A stretch of DNA of 64,000 nucleotides from JALORV01 sp963702595. GTDB lineage: Bacteria; Pseudomonadota; Gammaproteobacteria; Burkholderiales; Burkholderiaceae_F. Where the stretch lies: the NCBI GenBank assembly GCA_963702595.1, contig CAVPDC010000019.1, positions 1-64,000 of the forward strand, written 5' to 3'. This document shows, piece after piece, positions 1-9,102 of this stretch; within the stretch, counting starts at the first letter, position 1, and each line of letters starts with the position of its first letter. The position numbers and the translations under genes were made by a program. The notes beneath the pieces were generated by a model. It was not told the DNA's origin. It did no database searches and saw nothing but the letters and a program-made list of their open reading frames with translations.

Positions 1-49
1 GTGGCGACCATCGGGCTTGGCAGCAACTGGCCGGGCTGAGACTTGGGCC

Positions 50-677
50 TTACGCTCGACGTTCGAATGCGAGGCGTACCCCCAACCCGATGAGTACGGC
101 ACCGCTCGTGCGATAGATCCAGGTCAGGGCCTTGGGCCGCGAGCGTAGCCACGCCGACAACAGCCCCGCGGCGAGGCCGACCGGCCCCTTGACCAGAAAC
201 GTGAGGCCTGCGAAGACAAGGCCGAGCACGAACACTGCGAGTGTCGGATGCTGTGCCCCAGGAAGCACGAACTGCGGCAGGAACGCAAAGTAGAAGATGG
301 CGATCTTTGGATTTGAAATGTTGGAAAGCGCCCCGTCAAAAAAAAAAACGGGATAGGGACCTGGGCGCGCCCGCAGAAATAGCCAACTCATGCTGCTTCG
401 CGCGAACCAGCTGAACGCCGAGATAAACCAAATATGCTGCGCCGATTAATTTGAGCGCGAGAAACAACCACTCGGATGTCCTCAGAATCGCGCCCAGCCC
501 GAGTGTCGCCAGCAACGTGTGACCCACCAGTCCGACACTGACGCCCGCCGCCGTGACCACCCCGGCAGCCGAGCCTTGAGCAACGGAGCGTGACATGACA
601 AGGATCATGTCTTGTCCTGGCGTAGCGATGAGAACCAACGATGCAACTACGAACAACCACCAAGTCGCTTCAATCAT
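50..677 (-). pseudogene. LysE/RhtB-family exporter, frameshifted
   Basis: Inner-membrane amino-acid or metabolite exporter of the LysE/RhtB family (substrate unknown). The N-terminal half starts at ATG 677 and shows a hydrophobic helix and the family motif TPGQD. The second half has NPKIAIFYFAFLPQF, the usual NPK...FLPQF signature. The halves lie in different frames that meet at an 11-A run (338-348), where both read SRFFF/FFFDG. Removing one A gives a single 208-residue protein, the normal family length. Proton-driven export is family knowledge; the neighbours do not suggest a substrate. Because essential genes in this window carry the same kind of one-base lesion, this may be a sequence error rather than real decay. 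Confidence 0.8.
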
Positions 678-708
678 CGAAAAGTTCCCTGCCGCGATGC
701 AGCGTTCG

Positions 709-725
709 GTCCGCTTTGCAGGGCG
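709..725 (+). repeat. Degenerate GTCCGCT repeat, copy 1
   Basis: Core reads GTCCGCTTTGCAGGGCG, 32 bases upstream of the lysE-like start. About 50 bases further on is an ACTGGCCCGAGCGGGATAGC tail resembling the tails of copies 5 and 7. The rest of the 678-890 gap shows nothing else recognisable. Confidence 0.45.
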
Positions 726-838
726 ATTCTGTCGGCCAGACGTTAGTTCTGCAACTGGCCCGAGCGGGATAGCGTTACGAGAGGCTGGACGGCTACCGGG
801 GAGTCTGCTTTGGAGACGAGTAGCAGGCTCTCGATTCT

Positions 839-852
839 GTCCGCTTTGAGGC
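839..852 (+). repeat. Degenerate GTCCGCT repeat, copy 2
   Basis: Core GTCCGCTTTGAGGC, in the same orientation as copy 1 and just outside the 3' end of the broken citrate synthase gene. Confidence 0.35.
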
Positions 853-890
853 TCACCAGCCCGGCACCATCAGTGGCAGGTCATGGCCGC

Positions 891-2115
891 CTATGGCCCC
901 GTTTCCGGCTCAAAGAGCGACCCCGGCAACATGCGTTGTCCACTGCGACGCTGTTCCAGGACGTGGGCAATGATGCCGATGCTTCGGCTCAGAAATAGCA
1001 GTACCGATGCAGCTTCCTGCGGCGCCTTGATGGCCCTGCGCAGGGCGACGAGCGCAAAGTCGATGGTCGGACGCAAATCGGACACGCGGCCGATCGCCTT
1101 GAGAACCGCCGGCGGCGGGGCCAACTCGGCCGCACGTTGCAGGATGTGTTTCGCCCTAGGATCGACTCCTGGGTAGTACGGGTGGTTGAAGCCTGGCGGC
1201 AATGACCCTGAGGCCAACCGTTCGGCCACAGCCGCGTTGATGTCCCTGCGCGCCACCAAGTCATCCCACCAAAGTTCCACTTTGGCCGTTTGTCCTGCGT
1301 TGAACCTGCCACTCATCGTACAAAGGCCAGCGAGAATCGAGGGGCCAAGTCCCGCCCCGATCGACACTACGACCCGCGACGTGAAGGTCATCTGGTTGAT
1401 AAGGTGATCGGCAAGAAGGATCACGGTTTCACGCACCGCATCCTCCGAGGCACGGCTCAGGCCCCACGCGCGCGCGCGATCTGCCTCGGCAAAGTGAGCT
1501 TGCTGGGCGGAGTACCAAGAAAGCAGGCGGTCAGCAGCCTCAGCTGTTGACCGCAGACGGGCGCAAGAGCATTGGGGCTGCTGAGCCACGTGGGCGCAGG
1601 CGCCGCTTGCTGCGCCATCGCAAACCTCGCCAATGTTCGTTCGGCCAGTGGCCACTCGGCGGTTGCATCTCGAAGACTATTCCACGCGGGCGGAACCGTC
1701 GGGGCTCCACCTTTAAATGGGTCCGAGGCCACGGGGTTTGACTCAGGGTCGAATTTCCACAACCACCGCGCCGCCTCCTCCACGCTGCTGTGACGCGCGA
1801 GCTCGAGCGCGTTGCGGCCACGGTAATGCGGGACGCCGTTCACCAGCGTCGTCAGGCTTGTACGGACGATCGGTCGAGCCTTGTCGAGCGCCGCCAGCGC
1901 ATACTCGTCGAGGAGGGCCTTGGTGGGCCTCTTAGCCCCATCACGCCGCTCGCACAAAGCCTCAATCTCGCTGGCCGCGTAGCGGCGAGCGCGCGGATCC
2001 GCGGGGTCAGGGGCTGATGCAGAAGCCCACGGCTGACATAGGCATAGAGCGTTGCCTTTGCGATACCCAGGCGCTTGCTCGCTGCCGCAGCATCCATCAA
2101 CTGTGGGGAGTTCAT
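891..2115 (-). pseudogene. HTH-containing citrate synthase-like protein, decayed
   Basis: Citrate synthase homologue with an N-terminal MerR-like helix-turn-helix (AKATLYAYVSRGLL). Start chosen at ATG 2115, before MNSPQLMDAA. The family segments PHYRGRNALELA, ADHLINQMTFTSR, GFNHPYYPGVDPRA, TIDFALVAL and IIAHVLEQ follow in order. They lie in three frames, with breaks near 2007-2016 and about 1545-1600; two one-base deletions would explain them and restore about 408 residues. The family's first catalytic His (SGP.HGG) is replaced by SGRFNAGQ, while the second His (NHPYY) and the Asp (IDFAL) remain. It probably lacks citrate synthase activity. Loss of an active-site residue plus two frameshifts argues for real decay. 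Confidence 0.75.
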
Positions 2116-2195
2116 ATGTTGATCATGTGAATCAAGATTCACGAACCCAGTCCCACGGCGATTCAATCACAACTCGGTCAGGTTGGGGAATGTGA

Positions 2196-4404
2196 ATGGA
2201 CAGAAGCGGGCGCTTAACTGAACGGAGCGGCACGAAGGGTCTCGCGGCGTTGATCGCAGTAACGCTTTGCAGCTGCACGAATGTCCCAAATTGGGCAGCG
2301 CCACCCGCATCTTTGGCACTCACGCCACCGCCGACAAGGGTCAGTGTGGTCAAGGACACCTATCACGGCCAGACGGTTGCCGACCCCTACCGTTGGCTGG
2401 AGCAAACCAGCGATCCCGAGGTGCAGGCGTGGATGAAGGCGCAGGCCAGCTATAGCCGCGCCGTTCTGGATCGCATTCCTGGCCGCGAGGCGCTGCTACA
2501 GCGCATGTTCGAGGTCGAGAACAGCGCCCCTGCGCGTGTTTCGCGAGTGGCGATCGTCGCGAACGGCAATGTGTTCTTTCTGAGGCGCGACGCGGGTGCC
2601 GCGCAACACAAGCTCGTCATGCGTGTCAGTGTCGACGCCGCCGACCAGGTCGTTGTCGACCCAACGCGCTTTGGCCCAAAGTTCGCCATCGACTACTTCT
2701 TCCCGTCGCCGGACGGTCGGTTTGTGGTCTACGGCATTTCGGAGAGCGGCTCAGAGCACCCGTCGCTGTACCTGCGCGAGGTGACGTCCGGGCGCGACAT
2801 CGTCGGGCCGATCGCCGACGCCAAGTTCAACGGCTCCAGCCCTTATCGCTGGGCACCGGATAGCAGTGCGGTCTACTTCCAGACCCTCCGTGAGGCCAAC
2901 TCCTTTACAGACAAGAGCGAGGCCTTTCAGTGGCCTCGATCGTGGCGGCTCGCCGCACAGGCGGGGGCTACGCCCGAACTGTTCGCCGATGGACGCCGTC
3001 CGTTAGGCCCGACTCGCACAGCGAGCGAGTACATGGCTGTTCTGAGCTTCGGCAACTCACCCTACCAGTTCGCCTACTTCGAGGATGGCGTGCGACGGGA
3101 CGTCCGCGTCTTGGTGCGGCCGCTTGGAACGCCTGGTTCGAACGGCTGGCGTCCCTTGATTGGCCACACCGATGGTATCTGGCAGTTCGAGGTTCGCGGC
3201 GACCGGGTCTACGCACTGACTCGGAACGGTGCGCCGCGCTTCCGCGTGATTTCGACGTCCGTCACAACACCCGACTGGGCCAATGCACAGGTGGTGCTGC
3301 CGGAGGGCAAGGGAGTGGTTCGGTCAATCGCCGCGGCACAGGACGCGCTGTACGCGGCCGTGCTCGAGGGCGGCAGTTACCGGCTCTTGCGCGTGCCCTA
3401 CGATCGGCGTCCGGTTGAGGAGATCGAGCTGCCCTTTCCGGGAGCGGTGAGCTTCGCCGGCAGTCACGTCGACCGCCCCGGTGTGCTCATCGCACTGGAC
3501 GGATGGACCCAGGCGACTCAGTACTACGTGGTGAACGCGCAGTCGCGCCAACCGAAGCTCACCACGTTGCAGCCGCCAGGCCGTTTCGACCGGCTTGAAG
3601 GCATGGACTCACGTATCGAATACGCGGTGAGTAATGACGGTGTACGGATCCCACTGTCCGTGGTGTCTAAATCCGGCCATGTCGGACCAAGACCAACCAT
3701 CATCGTGGCCTACGGTGCCTATGGCTTCACGCAAGAGCCGAGACTGCGGGCCGAGTGGGTGCCGTGGCTCGAACAGGGCTACGTCATGGCCAACTGCCAT
3801 GTCCGCGGCGGAGGCGAGTACGGTCAGCCGTGGTACGAGGCGGGCAAGAAGCTCACCAAGCCCAATACCTGGAAGGACCTGATCGCCTGCGCAGAGTATC
3901 TGGTCAGGACCGGCGTCACGACGTCGGACAAGCTGGGAATCATGGGCTGGAGTGCCGGCGGTATCACTGTCGGCCGCGCGTTAACCGAGCGCCCGGACCT
4001 CTTTGCCGCAGCTGCACCTGGCGTTGGCGTGCTCGATGCGGTTCGCACCGAAGTTGAACCCAACGGGCCTGCCAACGTGGTGGAGTTCGGGACGGTAGCG
4101 AAGCCAGATGAGTTCAGGGCGCTGTACGAGATGAGCGCATACCACCACGTCAAGCCAGGCGTTCGGTATCCGGCGGTCATCTTGCCCCACGGGGTCAACG
4201 ATGCCCGCGTGGCCGTCTGGCAATCCTCAAAGATGGCCGCGGCGCTGCAGGCGTCCAACTCATCGACTCTCGTCCTGCTTAATCTGGACTACGACGCGGG
4301 TCATGGGCGCGGCAGCAGTACAGCACAGCGGCTCGGCGCCTTCTGCCGACTCTGCTTCGTTCATGCTGTGGCAATTCGGCGAGCCCGGATACCAGCCGAA
4401 ATAG
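2196..4404 (+). CDS. Prolyl oligopeptidase family S9 peptidase (lipoprotein), 3' frameshift
   Basis: Serine peptidase of family S9A that cleaves short peptides after proline, probably lipid-anchored facing the periplasm: the N-terminus has a hydrophobic stretch ending in the lipobox-like LCSC. Residues about 50-450 form the beta-propeller and about 480-735 the alpha/beta-hydrolase domain. The triad is visible: Ser586 in GWSAGG, Asp669 in HGVNDARV, His703 in DAGHGRGS. After SSTAQRLG the open frame runs on to 4529 with nonsense, whereas the +1 frame reads FMLWQFGEPGYQPK and stops at 4404, the normal family ending. A one-base insertion near 4338-4351 is therefore likely; repaired length is 735 residues. 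It stands alone in the plus orientation among minus-strand genes. Confidence 0.88.
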
Positions 4405-4418
4405 GACGGGCGAAGAGG

Positions 4419-4434
4419 TCCGCTGTGGGGCCAA
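4419..4434 (+). repeat. Degenerate GTCCGCT repeat, copy 3
   Basis: Core GTCCGCTGTGGGGCCA just after the true stop of the S9 peptidase. A GGCCGGTTGTGGCCG block follows about 30 bases later and recurs after copy 9. Confidence 0.4.
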
Positions 4435-4495
4435 ACGAGCGACGGTGCGCCACGGCCGGTTGTGGCCGCACGAAGCCCCGGACGGTCTTAGGCGA

Positions 4496-5164
4496 CTACC
4501 CATTCTCGAAGCGTTTGGGGAGACCGTGAGAGCCAGTCAATACAGGGGGCGGCGGACAGTCGCACCTGCCTTGCCCCGGCTGGGCTTTGACTTCAAGGCA
4601 GCGCCGACCAGTTCGAGCAATCCATTCCGCTAAGCGAACCTCGCTTACATCGCGCCGTCGCTTTTCGAGCAAGGACACAGAACCCTGCGCATCTCTTGCC
4701 GGGTCCTTGCGGTCGAAGATTGTTTCCAAAACGTTGAAAGACATCTTGTCAATTGGTAAGCCATCGAGAGACATCTGCTCCCAACCGGCCCCTGACCAAC
4801 GAAAGGCTATGAGTCCGAGCCGAGGGTAGCCGTGCTGGAAGCACTGTCCATCGGAATTCGCACGCAGAAGTACCACGGGCTTTCCATCAACGAGGTCGAA
4901 TACCACCGGGTGATAACCAAAATCTTGCTTCCAATACGCCCCGGTTTCGCGGTGGTAGTACTCGATGAAGCGCGTCGTTCCCCGATGCGACATAGGCCAT
5001 CCGTTCTTCCTCTGCTCGGCATACCCCTCCAATCGAAAGTTGCGTCCATCCCAGGACTTGACTTCCTCTGTCCAGCGCGCCGTATCCACGTCGGAACATG
5101 CGGTCAGGAAAAGCACGGCCAGGACGCTGAACAGCGCGTTGCATCGAGATCGATGCGTCATCAA
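4496..5164 (-). CDS. Predicted lipoprotein of unknown function
   Basis: A 222-residue protein with a clear lipoprotein signal: basic start, hydrophobic core and lipobox LTAC (Cys about 23). The mature part is polar with aromatic-rich segments (GYHPVVFDLVDG, GLIAFRWSGAGWEQ) and two Cys near the C-terminus (CDC). I do not recognise a family. Two adjacent ATG codons (5164, 5161) are possible starts. The gene is convergent with the S9 peptidase and separated from dinB by copy 4 of the dispersed repeat, so it is probably transcribed alone. Confidence 0.65.
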   Translation of the reverse strand: MMTHRSRCNALFSVLAVLFLTACSDVDTARWTEEVKSWDGRNFRLEGYAEQRKNGWPMSHRGTTRFIEYYHRETGAYWKQDFGYHPVVFDLVDGKPVVLLRANSDGQCFQHGYPRLGLIAFRWSGAGWEQMSLDGLPIDKMSFNVLETIFDRKDPARDAQGSVSLLEKRRRDVSEVRLAEWIARTGRRCLEVKAQPGQGRCDCPPPPVLTGSHGLPKRFENG

Positions 5165-5184
5165 GCAAACCCCCCTCTCGATCT

Positions 5185-5199
5185 GTCCGCTTCCGGGCG
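5185..5199 (+). repeat. Degenerate GTCCGCT repeat, copy 4
   Basis: Core GTCCGCTTCCGGGCG, 20 bases upstream of the lipoprotein start; a CTCGTGGCCGGCA block lies about 30 bases further on. Confidence 0.45.
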
Positions 5200-5242
5200 A
5201 GTCACGCCTACGCGGTTGATGGCAGCTCGTGGCCGGCAGGCG

Positions 5243-5785
5243 CTACAGCCCGAATTGCTCGCCCAGGATCACGCGTTGTTGCGCATCGCGAACCAGGGGC
5301 GCCCACGGCAGATCGGTCACACCGATGTCGATGCCGGCCTGCTTGATCAACGTGGACGCCTGTCCGCGGTGATGCGTCTGGTGATTGAACATCTGAGTGA
5401 CGCACAGCCAGCGCGGGCGCGACAGCTCGCGCTGGGCAACCCCCGAGAACCAGGTGAGTGTGCCCACCAGCTGCGCGTTATCGAGTTGCGCCGCCCAGAT
5501 CATGAATTCGTCGTCCATCGCTCGGCGAGCTTCGAGCAGGGCAGCGAATTCTTCGTACAGGTCTACACCCATGCCGCCGACCGGATAGACCTTCTGATTG
5601 AAGCGTGGCAGCCAGACACGATCGCCCCAGAGAATATGGTTCAGCGTGCAGTGGATGGATCGAAAGAACGCGCCCCGATCGGCCTTGCGCTCCTTATCAG
5701 ACAACTGTGCCGCAGCTTCGTAGACCTTGCGATTCATCCAGCCGTTGTAGGCGGCCATCGTCTGACAGTATTCGGCGTCGATCAT
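5243..5785 (-). CDS. DinB family protein
   Basis: Four-helix-bundle DinB/YfiT-type protein, a family of metal-binding thiol-transfer or stress-associated proteins. Visible family features are the helix with SIHCTLNHILWGDRVWL (His metal ligand), the conserved LDNAQL helix and the C-terminal MFNHQTHHRGQ motif supplying two more His ligands. Length is 180 residues from ATG 5785, which aligns with the usual MIDAEYCQTMAAYN-type start; an upstream ATG at 5818 would add a basic, unconserved leader. Flanked on both sides by repeat copies. The substrate cannot be told from sequence. Confidence 0.88.
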   Translation of the reverse strand: MIDAEYCQTMAAYNGWMNRKVYEAAAQLSDKERKADRGAFFRSIHCTLNHILWGDRVWLPRFNQKVYPVGGMGVDLYEEFAALLEARRAMDDEFMIWAAQLDNAQLVGTLTWFSGVAQRELSRPRWLCVTQMFNHQTHHRGQASTLIKQAGIDIGVTDLPWAPLVRDAQQRVILGEQFGL

Positions 5786-5855
5786 ACGAAGTCTCCCGGT
5801 TGGCGCACGGGCGGTCAATTCCCCAGGATGACTCTACACATCGAGAGCTCCGGAT

Positions 5856-5869
5856 GTCCGCTATCGCGC
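5856..5869 (+). repeat. Degenerate GTCCGCT repeat, copy 5
   Basis: Core GTCCGCTATCGCGC in the dinB / DUF4386 gap; an ACCGGTTCTGGCCGAGTAGC tail follows about 30 bases later. Confidence 0.45.
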
Positions 5870-5944
5870 GAGATTCACCTGAAGCGCGAGGGACCGGTTC
5901 TGGCCGAGTAGCGACGGGTGCCGACTGGCGGACGACTTGTCGAA

Positions 5945-6655
5945 TCAGTCCACAGGCCTGCGCTCCCACGCTGACTGATCGACCCCCTTCACCAGCAGCC
6001 ACAGGCAGAACGCGCCTTCGCCAACGAGTGCCGGCGCCAAGATCGCCGGAAAGAGCGTGGCTGCAACGGCAGGAGCGAGCAGCAGGGCCACACTGTTCAC
6101 CAGATAAGCCAAACCGGCGAGAGCAAGCAACACTCCAAGTGTCCTGGGAAAGTACGTCGACCTGAAGACGAGGTAGCCGCGAACCAGACATGCCACACCG
6201 AAGAAGAGCAGCCCGATGCCAAACCCGTAGCCGTGCAGGCGGATGGCGAGAAAACTGAGCGTGGCTTCCCACGTGCTCGCGGGGATGTCACCGGGCTTCT
6301 GGAGCAGCAACAGCGGCACAACCAGTGTCAACTTGTTCGCGGCCAGTACGGCCGTCTGCACCACGTTCGCGACAGTGGCGACCAGCGCGAGGAGTCGGTC
6401 GACCGGTTTCAGCAGGTAGTACATGATCACGATGAGCGGCACATCGAGGATGTGCATCACGAGATCGCCGACGATGCTGAGGCGCCACTGCATCTGGGAC
6501 TCCATCAGATTCCGCAGGGTCGCCTCTGCGTTGCCTGAAACGACAACGGATTCCCGCACCATTGCCTCGCCGAACAGACCGAGGAAGATGATCGCCAGAT
6601 AAATCAGACCTCCAACACGAGCGTAGGTCCGCGGGACTGCTTCAATGGATCGCAT
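5945..6655 (-). CDS. DUF4386 family membrane protein
   Basis: Integral membrane protein of 236 residues with about six hydrophobic segments (GGLIYLAIIFLGLFGEAMV; VGDLVMHILDVPLIVIMYYLL; ALVATVANVVQTAVLAA; GYGFGIGLLFFGVACLV; TLGVLLALAGLAYLVNSV; C-terminal VGEGAFCLWLLVKG). The RVGGLIYL start, the GNAEATLRNLM loop and the L-x-GYGFGIGLLFFG segment match the DUF4386 family, whose function is unknown. The start at ATG 6655 fits the family. The C-terminus WERRPVD is charged and cytosolic. No operon partner. Confidence 0.85.
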   Translation of the reverse strand: MRSIEAVPRTYARVGGLIYLAIIFLGLFGEAMVRESVVVSGNAEATLRNLMESQMQWRLSIVGDLVMHILDVPLIVIMYYLLKPVDRLLALVATVANVVQTAVLAANKLTLVVPLLLLQKPGDIPASTWEATLSFLAIRLHGYGFGIGLLFFGVACLVRGYLVFRSTYFPRTLGVLLALAGLAYLVNSVALLLAPAVAATLFPAILAPALVGEGAFCLWLLVKGVDQSAWERRPVD

Positions 6656-7082
6656 CGGCTTCAGTGCCTAGCACCAGACTCGACTATGCGATCAATCATC
6701 AGGACCTTCCTTGGCGCAAAAGGTAAGCATTGCGGCGGACACCGCTGAGCAAGGCACCACGACCTCAGGAAACGTGCGGAGCGTCGCCTTGTAAAGGTGA
6801 GTTGGGCCGAGCTGAGACGGGCAGGATCCCTCGCCGGAACGGCAGCTTAGAGGCAAATTGCCCGTCGATCACCGACGGCAGGTCTTGGCCGGCTTGAGTC
6901 TATCGAGCCGAGGGTGAAGCGCCACCCCTTGCAGCCATTGCGCTTCGCGGGAAGCGGACGCATTCATCGCTGCCGAGAGTAGGCGCAATTCGACCCTTCC
7001 CCAATTGGACGTCGATCGGAGCCGCCTTTCAAGGCGAGTCAGAGGTTCTTTGAAATGCGAACTGACGCTCGCCGAAATGCGA
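6656..7082. other. 427-bp gap without a gene
   Basis: No convincing ORF in either strand. It contains one inverted copy of the dispersed repeat (6946-6959) and a CAGGTCTTGGCCGGCTTGAG block near 6871 resembling repeat tails. No terminator-like hairpin seen. Confidence 0.5.
6946..6959 (-). repeat. Degenerate GTCCGCT repeat, copy 6 (inverted)
   Basis: The minus strand reads GTCCGCTTCCCGCG. This is the only clear copy in the opposite orientation. Confidence 0.35.
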
Positions 7083-7706
7083 TCAGGCCGCCTTGCGGCG
7101 CTGGTAGTACTCCGCGATCTTCGGGTGGCTGGCCACCCGCTCGAAGTGTTTCACCAGCTGCGGCGCAACGGTGTCCACGAGATCTTTCGGAATGTAGTCC
7201 AGTACTCCGGACCGCAGCCAGCGAATCAACATGAAGACCTTCAGATCCGCCACCGTAAGGCGCTGGTCAGCGAAATACTCTCCGCCGGCTGCTTTCAGCC
7301 TCGCCTGGAACTGCTCCAGGTAACGCGTGATATGACCCGCCGCAAGCTTCTCGCGCGCCTTCTTCTTGGCGTCCTCCGGCAAGTCGATGGTCTGCGCGAT
7401 CCGGGTGCTGATGTCCTCAGTCGCCTCCATCACCTCGTCGCACAGGAATGCCTGAAGGTCGTCCTTTGGATACAGGCCGGCCAGCTTGCCGACGTAGCGA
7501 TTGATGCTGTTGGACTGCGAAACCACCCGGCCGTCCACCTCCAACGTGGGTATCGCAAGGAACGGAGTCTTGTCGCGGAAAGCGGGCCAATCCTTACCCG
7601 CGATGCGGTGATCTTCGAACGCGATGCCACCGATATGAAGCGCCAGACGCGCTGGCTCGCCTCGTCCGCCGTCGAAGTCGAAATAGGTCAGCTTGAGCTT
7701 TGCCAT
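7083..7706 (-). CDS. Glutathione S-transferase (sigma/alpha-like)
   Basis: Cytosolic glutathione S-transferase of 207 residues. The N-terminal thioredoxin-fold domain starts KLTYFDFDGGRGEPARL, with the catalytic Tyr typical of sigma/alpha/mu classes, and has the TPFLAIPTLEVDG cis-Pro loop and QSNSINRYVGK glutathione-binding motif. The all-helical C-terminal domain (about 80-207) has RLTVADLKVF, the usual N-capping box. Start set at ATG 7706 because the in-frame extension to 7757 is not family-like. It sits alone between repeat copies. Confidence 0.92.
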   Translation of the reverse strand: MAKLKLTYFDFDGGRGEPARLALHIGGIAFEDHRIAGKDWPAFRDKTPFLAIPTLEVDGRVVSQSNSINRYVGKLAGLYPKDDLQAFLCDEVMEATEDISTRIAQTIDLPEDAKKKAREKLAAGHITRYLEQFQARLKAAGGEYFADQRLTVADLKVFMLIRWLRSGVLDYIPKDLVDTVAPQLVKHFERVASHPKIAEYYQRRKAA

Positions 7707-7783
7707 TTGTGGGTCCTCAGAACTATTGGGTCGTCCCTCGCAAGGGTCTTCCTGCAAAGAAGTCTATCGCGACCCTCTGAATC

Positions 7784-7798
7784 GTCCGCTCTTAGGCA
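7784..7798 (+). repeat. Degenerate GTCCGCT repeat, copy 7
   Basis: Core GTCCGCTCTTAGGCA between the GST and ABM genes; a CCGGAAATGGCCGCAGTAAG tail follows about 30 bases later. Confidence 0.45.
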
Positions 7799-7847
7799 CG
7801 TCAGCCCGAACGATCAGGCGTCCGGAAATGGCCGCAGTAAGACAACC

Positions 7848-8219
7848 TCATGGACCGACACACAGGTTCGGCACTGTGAGGCGCGTGAAGAGATGGGGGG
7901 ATGCCACGGCGCTCGACGGGTAGTGCTCCAGCGCCTTCTTGAAGTCGGGATGGTTGAAGGCGGCTCGGAAATGAGCCACCGACTCCCACACCGCGTAGTT
8001 CATGAACACTGTGCTGCCTGCGATGCCTCGGTGCAGCTGCGTTGAAATGTAGCCCGGCTGCTGCTTCATCCAATTGGCGTCCGCCTCCCAGGCCTTGAGC
8101 AGGGCCGGGATGTCTGCCTCCGCAACCTGGAAGACGTTAACCAAGATCACAGGTGAGAGGTCGGTACAAATCTGTTGGAAGATAGGGACGTTCGTATCAA
8201 GCGGCTTGAGCTGAAGCAT
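7848..8219 (-). CDS. Antibiotic biosynthesis monooxygenase (ABM) family protein
   Basis: Small dimeric ferredoxin-fold protein (123 residues from ATG 8219) of the ABM family. It shows PVILVNVFQVAEADIPALLKAW, the GYISTQLHRGIAGSTVFMNY core and WESVAHFRAAFNHPDFKKAL, the usual order for the family. Members act as cofactor-free oxygenases or as heme-handling proteins; neither role can be chosen here. The in-frame extension to 8258 precedes the conserved start and was not used. Confidence 0.87.
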   Translation of the reverse strand: MLQLKPLDTNVPIFQQICTDLSPVILVNVFQVAEADIPALLKAWEADANWMKQQPGYISTQLHRGIAGSTVFMNYAVWESVAHFRAAFNHPDFKKALEHYPSSAVASPHLFTRLTVPNLCVGP

Positions 8220-8470
8220 CGGGCAACTCCGTAAATTAATTTCGGCTACCGGGCACAACAGAGAATGCCAGCGTTTGCGGCCAGGCGCCTCACTTGATCA
8301 GCGGAACTTCGGTTCCCGCGAGCGTTGGGTCTGCATTCGGGCGGGTTGGGCGGCATCGAGACACGGCCGATCCTGGCCGACTAGAGAAGAAAGCGATACC
8401 GCAAGCCATTAAAGATCGGACGCCGCCCGACGGCGCGGCGCCGCGGCGTGCTGGGTCCATTGCGATCCAT

Positions 8471-8504
8471 TGTCAGAAAAATCGCAATTGCGACTTTTCT
8501 GGCA
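8471..8504. repeat. 34-bp near-perfect palindrome
   Basis: The two 17-base halves (8471-8487 and 8488-8504) are reverse complements except at two positions, with no loop at the centre (GCAATTGC). The A/T-rich arms contrast with the GC-rich surroundings. It could be a protein-binding site or a cruciform; too far from a start codon (gene start 8219) to assign. Confidence 0.5.
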
Positions 8505-8550
8505 ATGAGCAGGCATTTCCAGGCTCGCGCACTATGGCAGTCGCAATTCT

Positions 8551-8565
8551 GTCCGCTATCGGGCG
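8551..8565 (+). repeat. Degenerate GTCCGCT repeat, copy 8
   Basis: Core GTCCGCTATCGGGCG, the best consensus match, followed about 35 bases later by CACTTGGCCGGCTGCG. Confidence 0.5.
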
Positions 8566-8619
8566 GACTGAGAAGTACGTTCAGGAGTCTGCACTTGGCC
8601 GGCTGCGCCCACTGAACTG

Positions 8620-8982
8620 TTATCGGCTGCCCGCCCGACTGAGTGGCGACCTTCTTCCGCGGAGCTCGTAAACATAGGCGTCCACGGTTGTCCCGTCGTC
8701 GAGCGTCGCCGTTGTTAAGACGCGCTCGTAGCCATCACCCTCAAACTGATCCAGACGGGCCCAGTGGTCCGCCAGCCGCTCCGAGATGAAAAGCAGACCT
8801 TCGACTCTGCCGCCACGTTCATCCAAAACGATGCCCGGGTAGCCGGCCGCTGCGCCCCAGCCTTCCTCAATCAAAGAGCCAGTGACGGTCGCAGGCTGCC
8901 AGCTTCCCGGTATGTCCGCGAGGACGTGCTCGTTCGGCCGACCCGGAGCAAGGGTTCCGTAGACGAAGAGTCGGTTCGGCAT
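8620..8982 (-). CDS. Gamma-glutamylcyclotransferase / AIG2-like protein
   Basis: 120-residue gamma-glutamylcyclotransferase-fold protein. It opens with LFVYGTLAPG, the substrate-binding YGTL motif, and carries the catalytic Glu in LDQFEGDGYER, followed by VDAYVYEL near the end. Such enzymes release 5-oxoproline from gamma-glutamyl amines or peptides. The C-terminal RGRRSPLSRAGSR is a basic tail. Start ATG 8982 lies 27 bases from repeat copy 9. Confidence 0.9.
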   Translation of the reverse strand: MPNRLFVYGTLAPGRPNEHVLADIPGSWQPATVTGSLIEEGWGAAAGYPGIVLDERGGRVEGLLFISERLADHWARLDQFEGDGYERVLTTATLDDGTTVDAYVYELRGRRSPLSRAGSR

Positions 8983-9008
8983 CGGTGACTCCGTCGGGTC
9001 GCGTTGCG

Positions 9009-9021
9009 GTCCGCTATCGCG
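9009..9021 (+). repeat. Degenerate GTCCGCT repeat, copy 9
   Basis: Core GTCCGCTATCGCG upstream of the cyclotransferase start, with a GGCTGGTTGTGGCCGA block about 35 bases on, nearly the same as after copy 3. Confidence 0.45.
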
Positions 9022-9102
9022 TGAATCGGATCAGCCAATCCAACGGCTGGTTGTGGCCGACCTCGGTCTCCGTACCCGGCTGGCGATGCTGCGCCGCGCA
9101 CC

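Larger units (their letters stand above)
8220..8619. other. 400-bp gap without a gene
   Basis: No credible ORF. It holds a long near-perfect palindrome (8471-8504) and repeat copy 8 (8551-8565). Confidence 0.5.
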
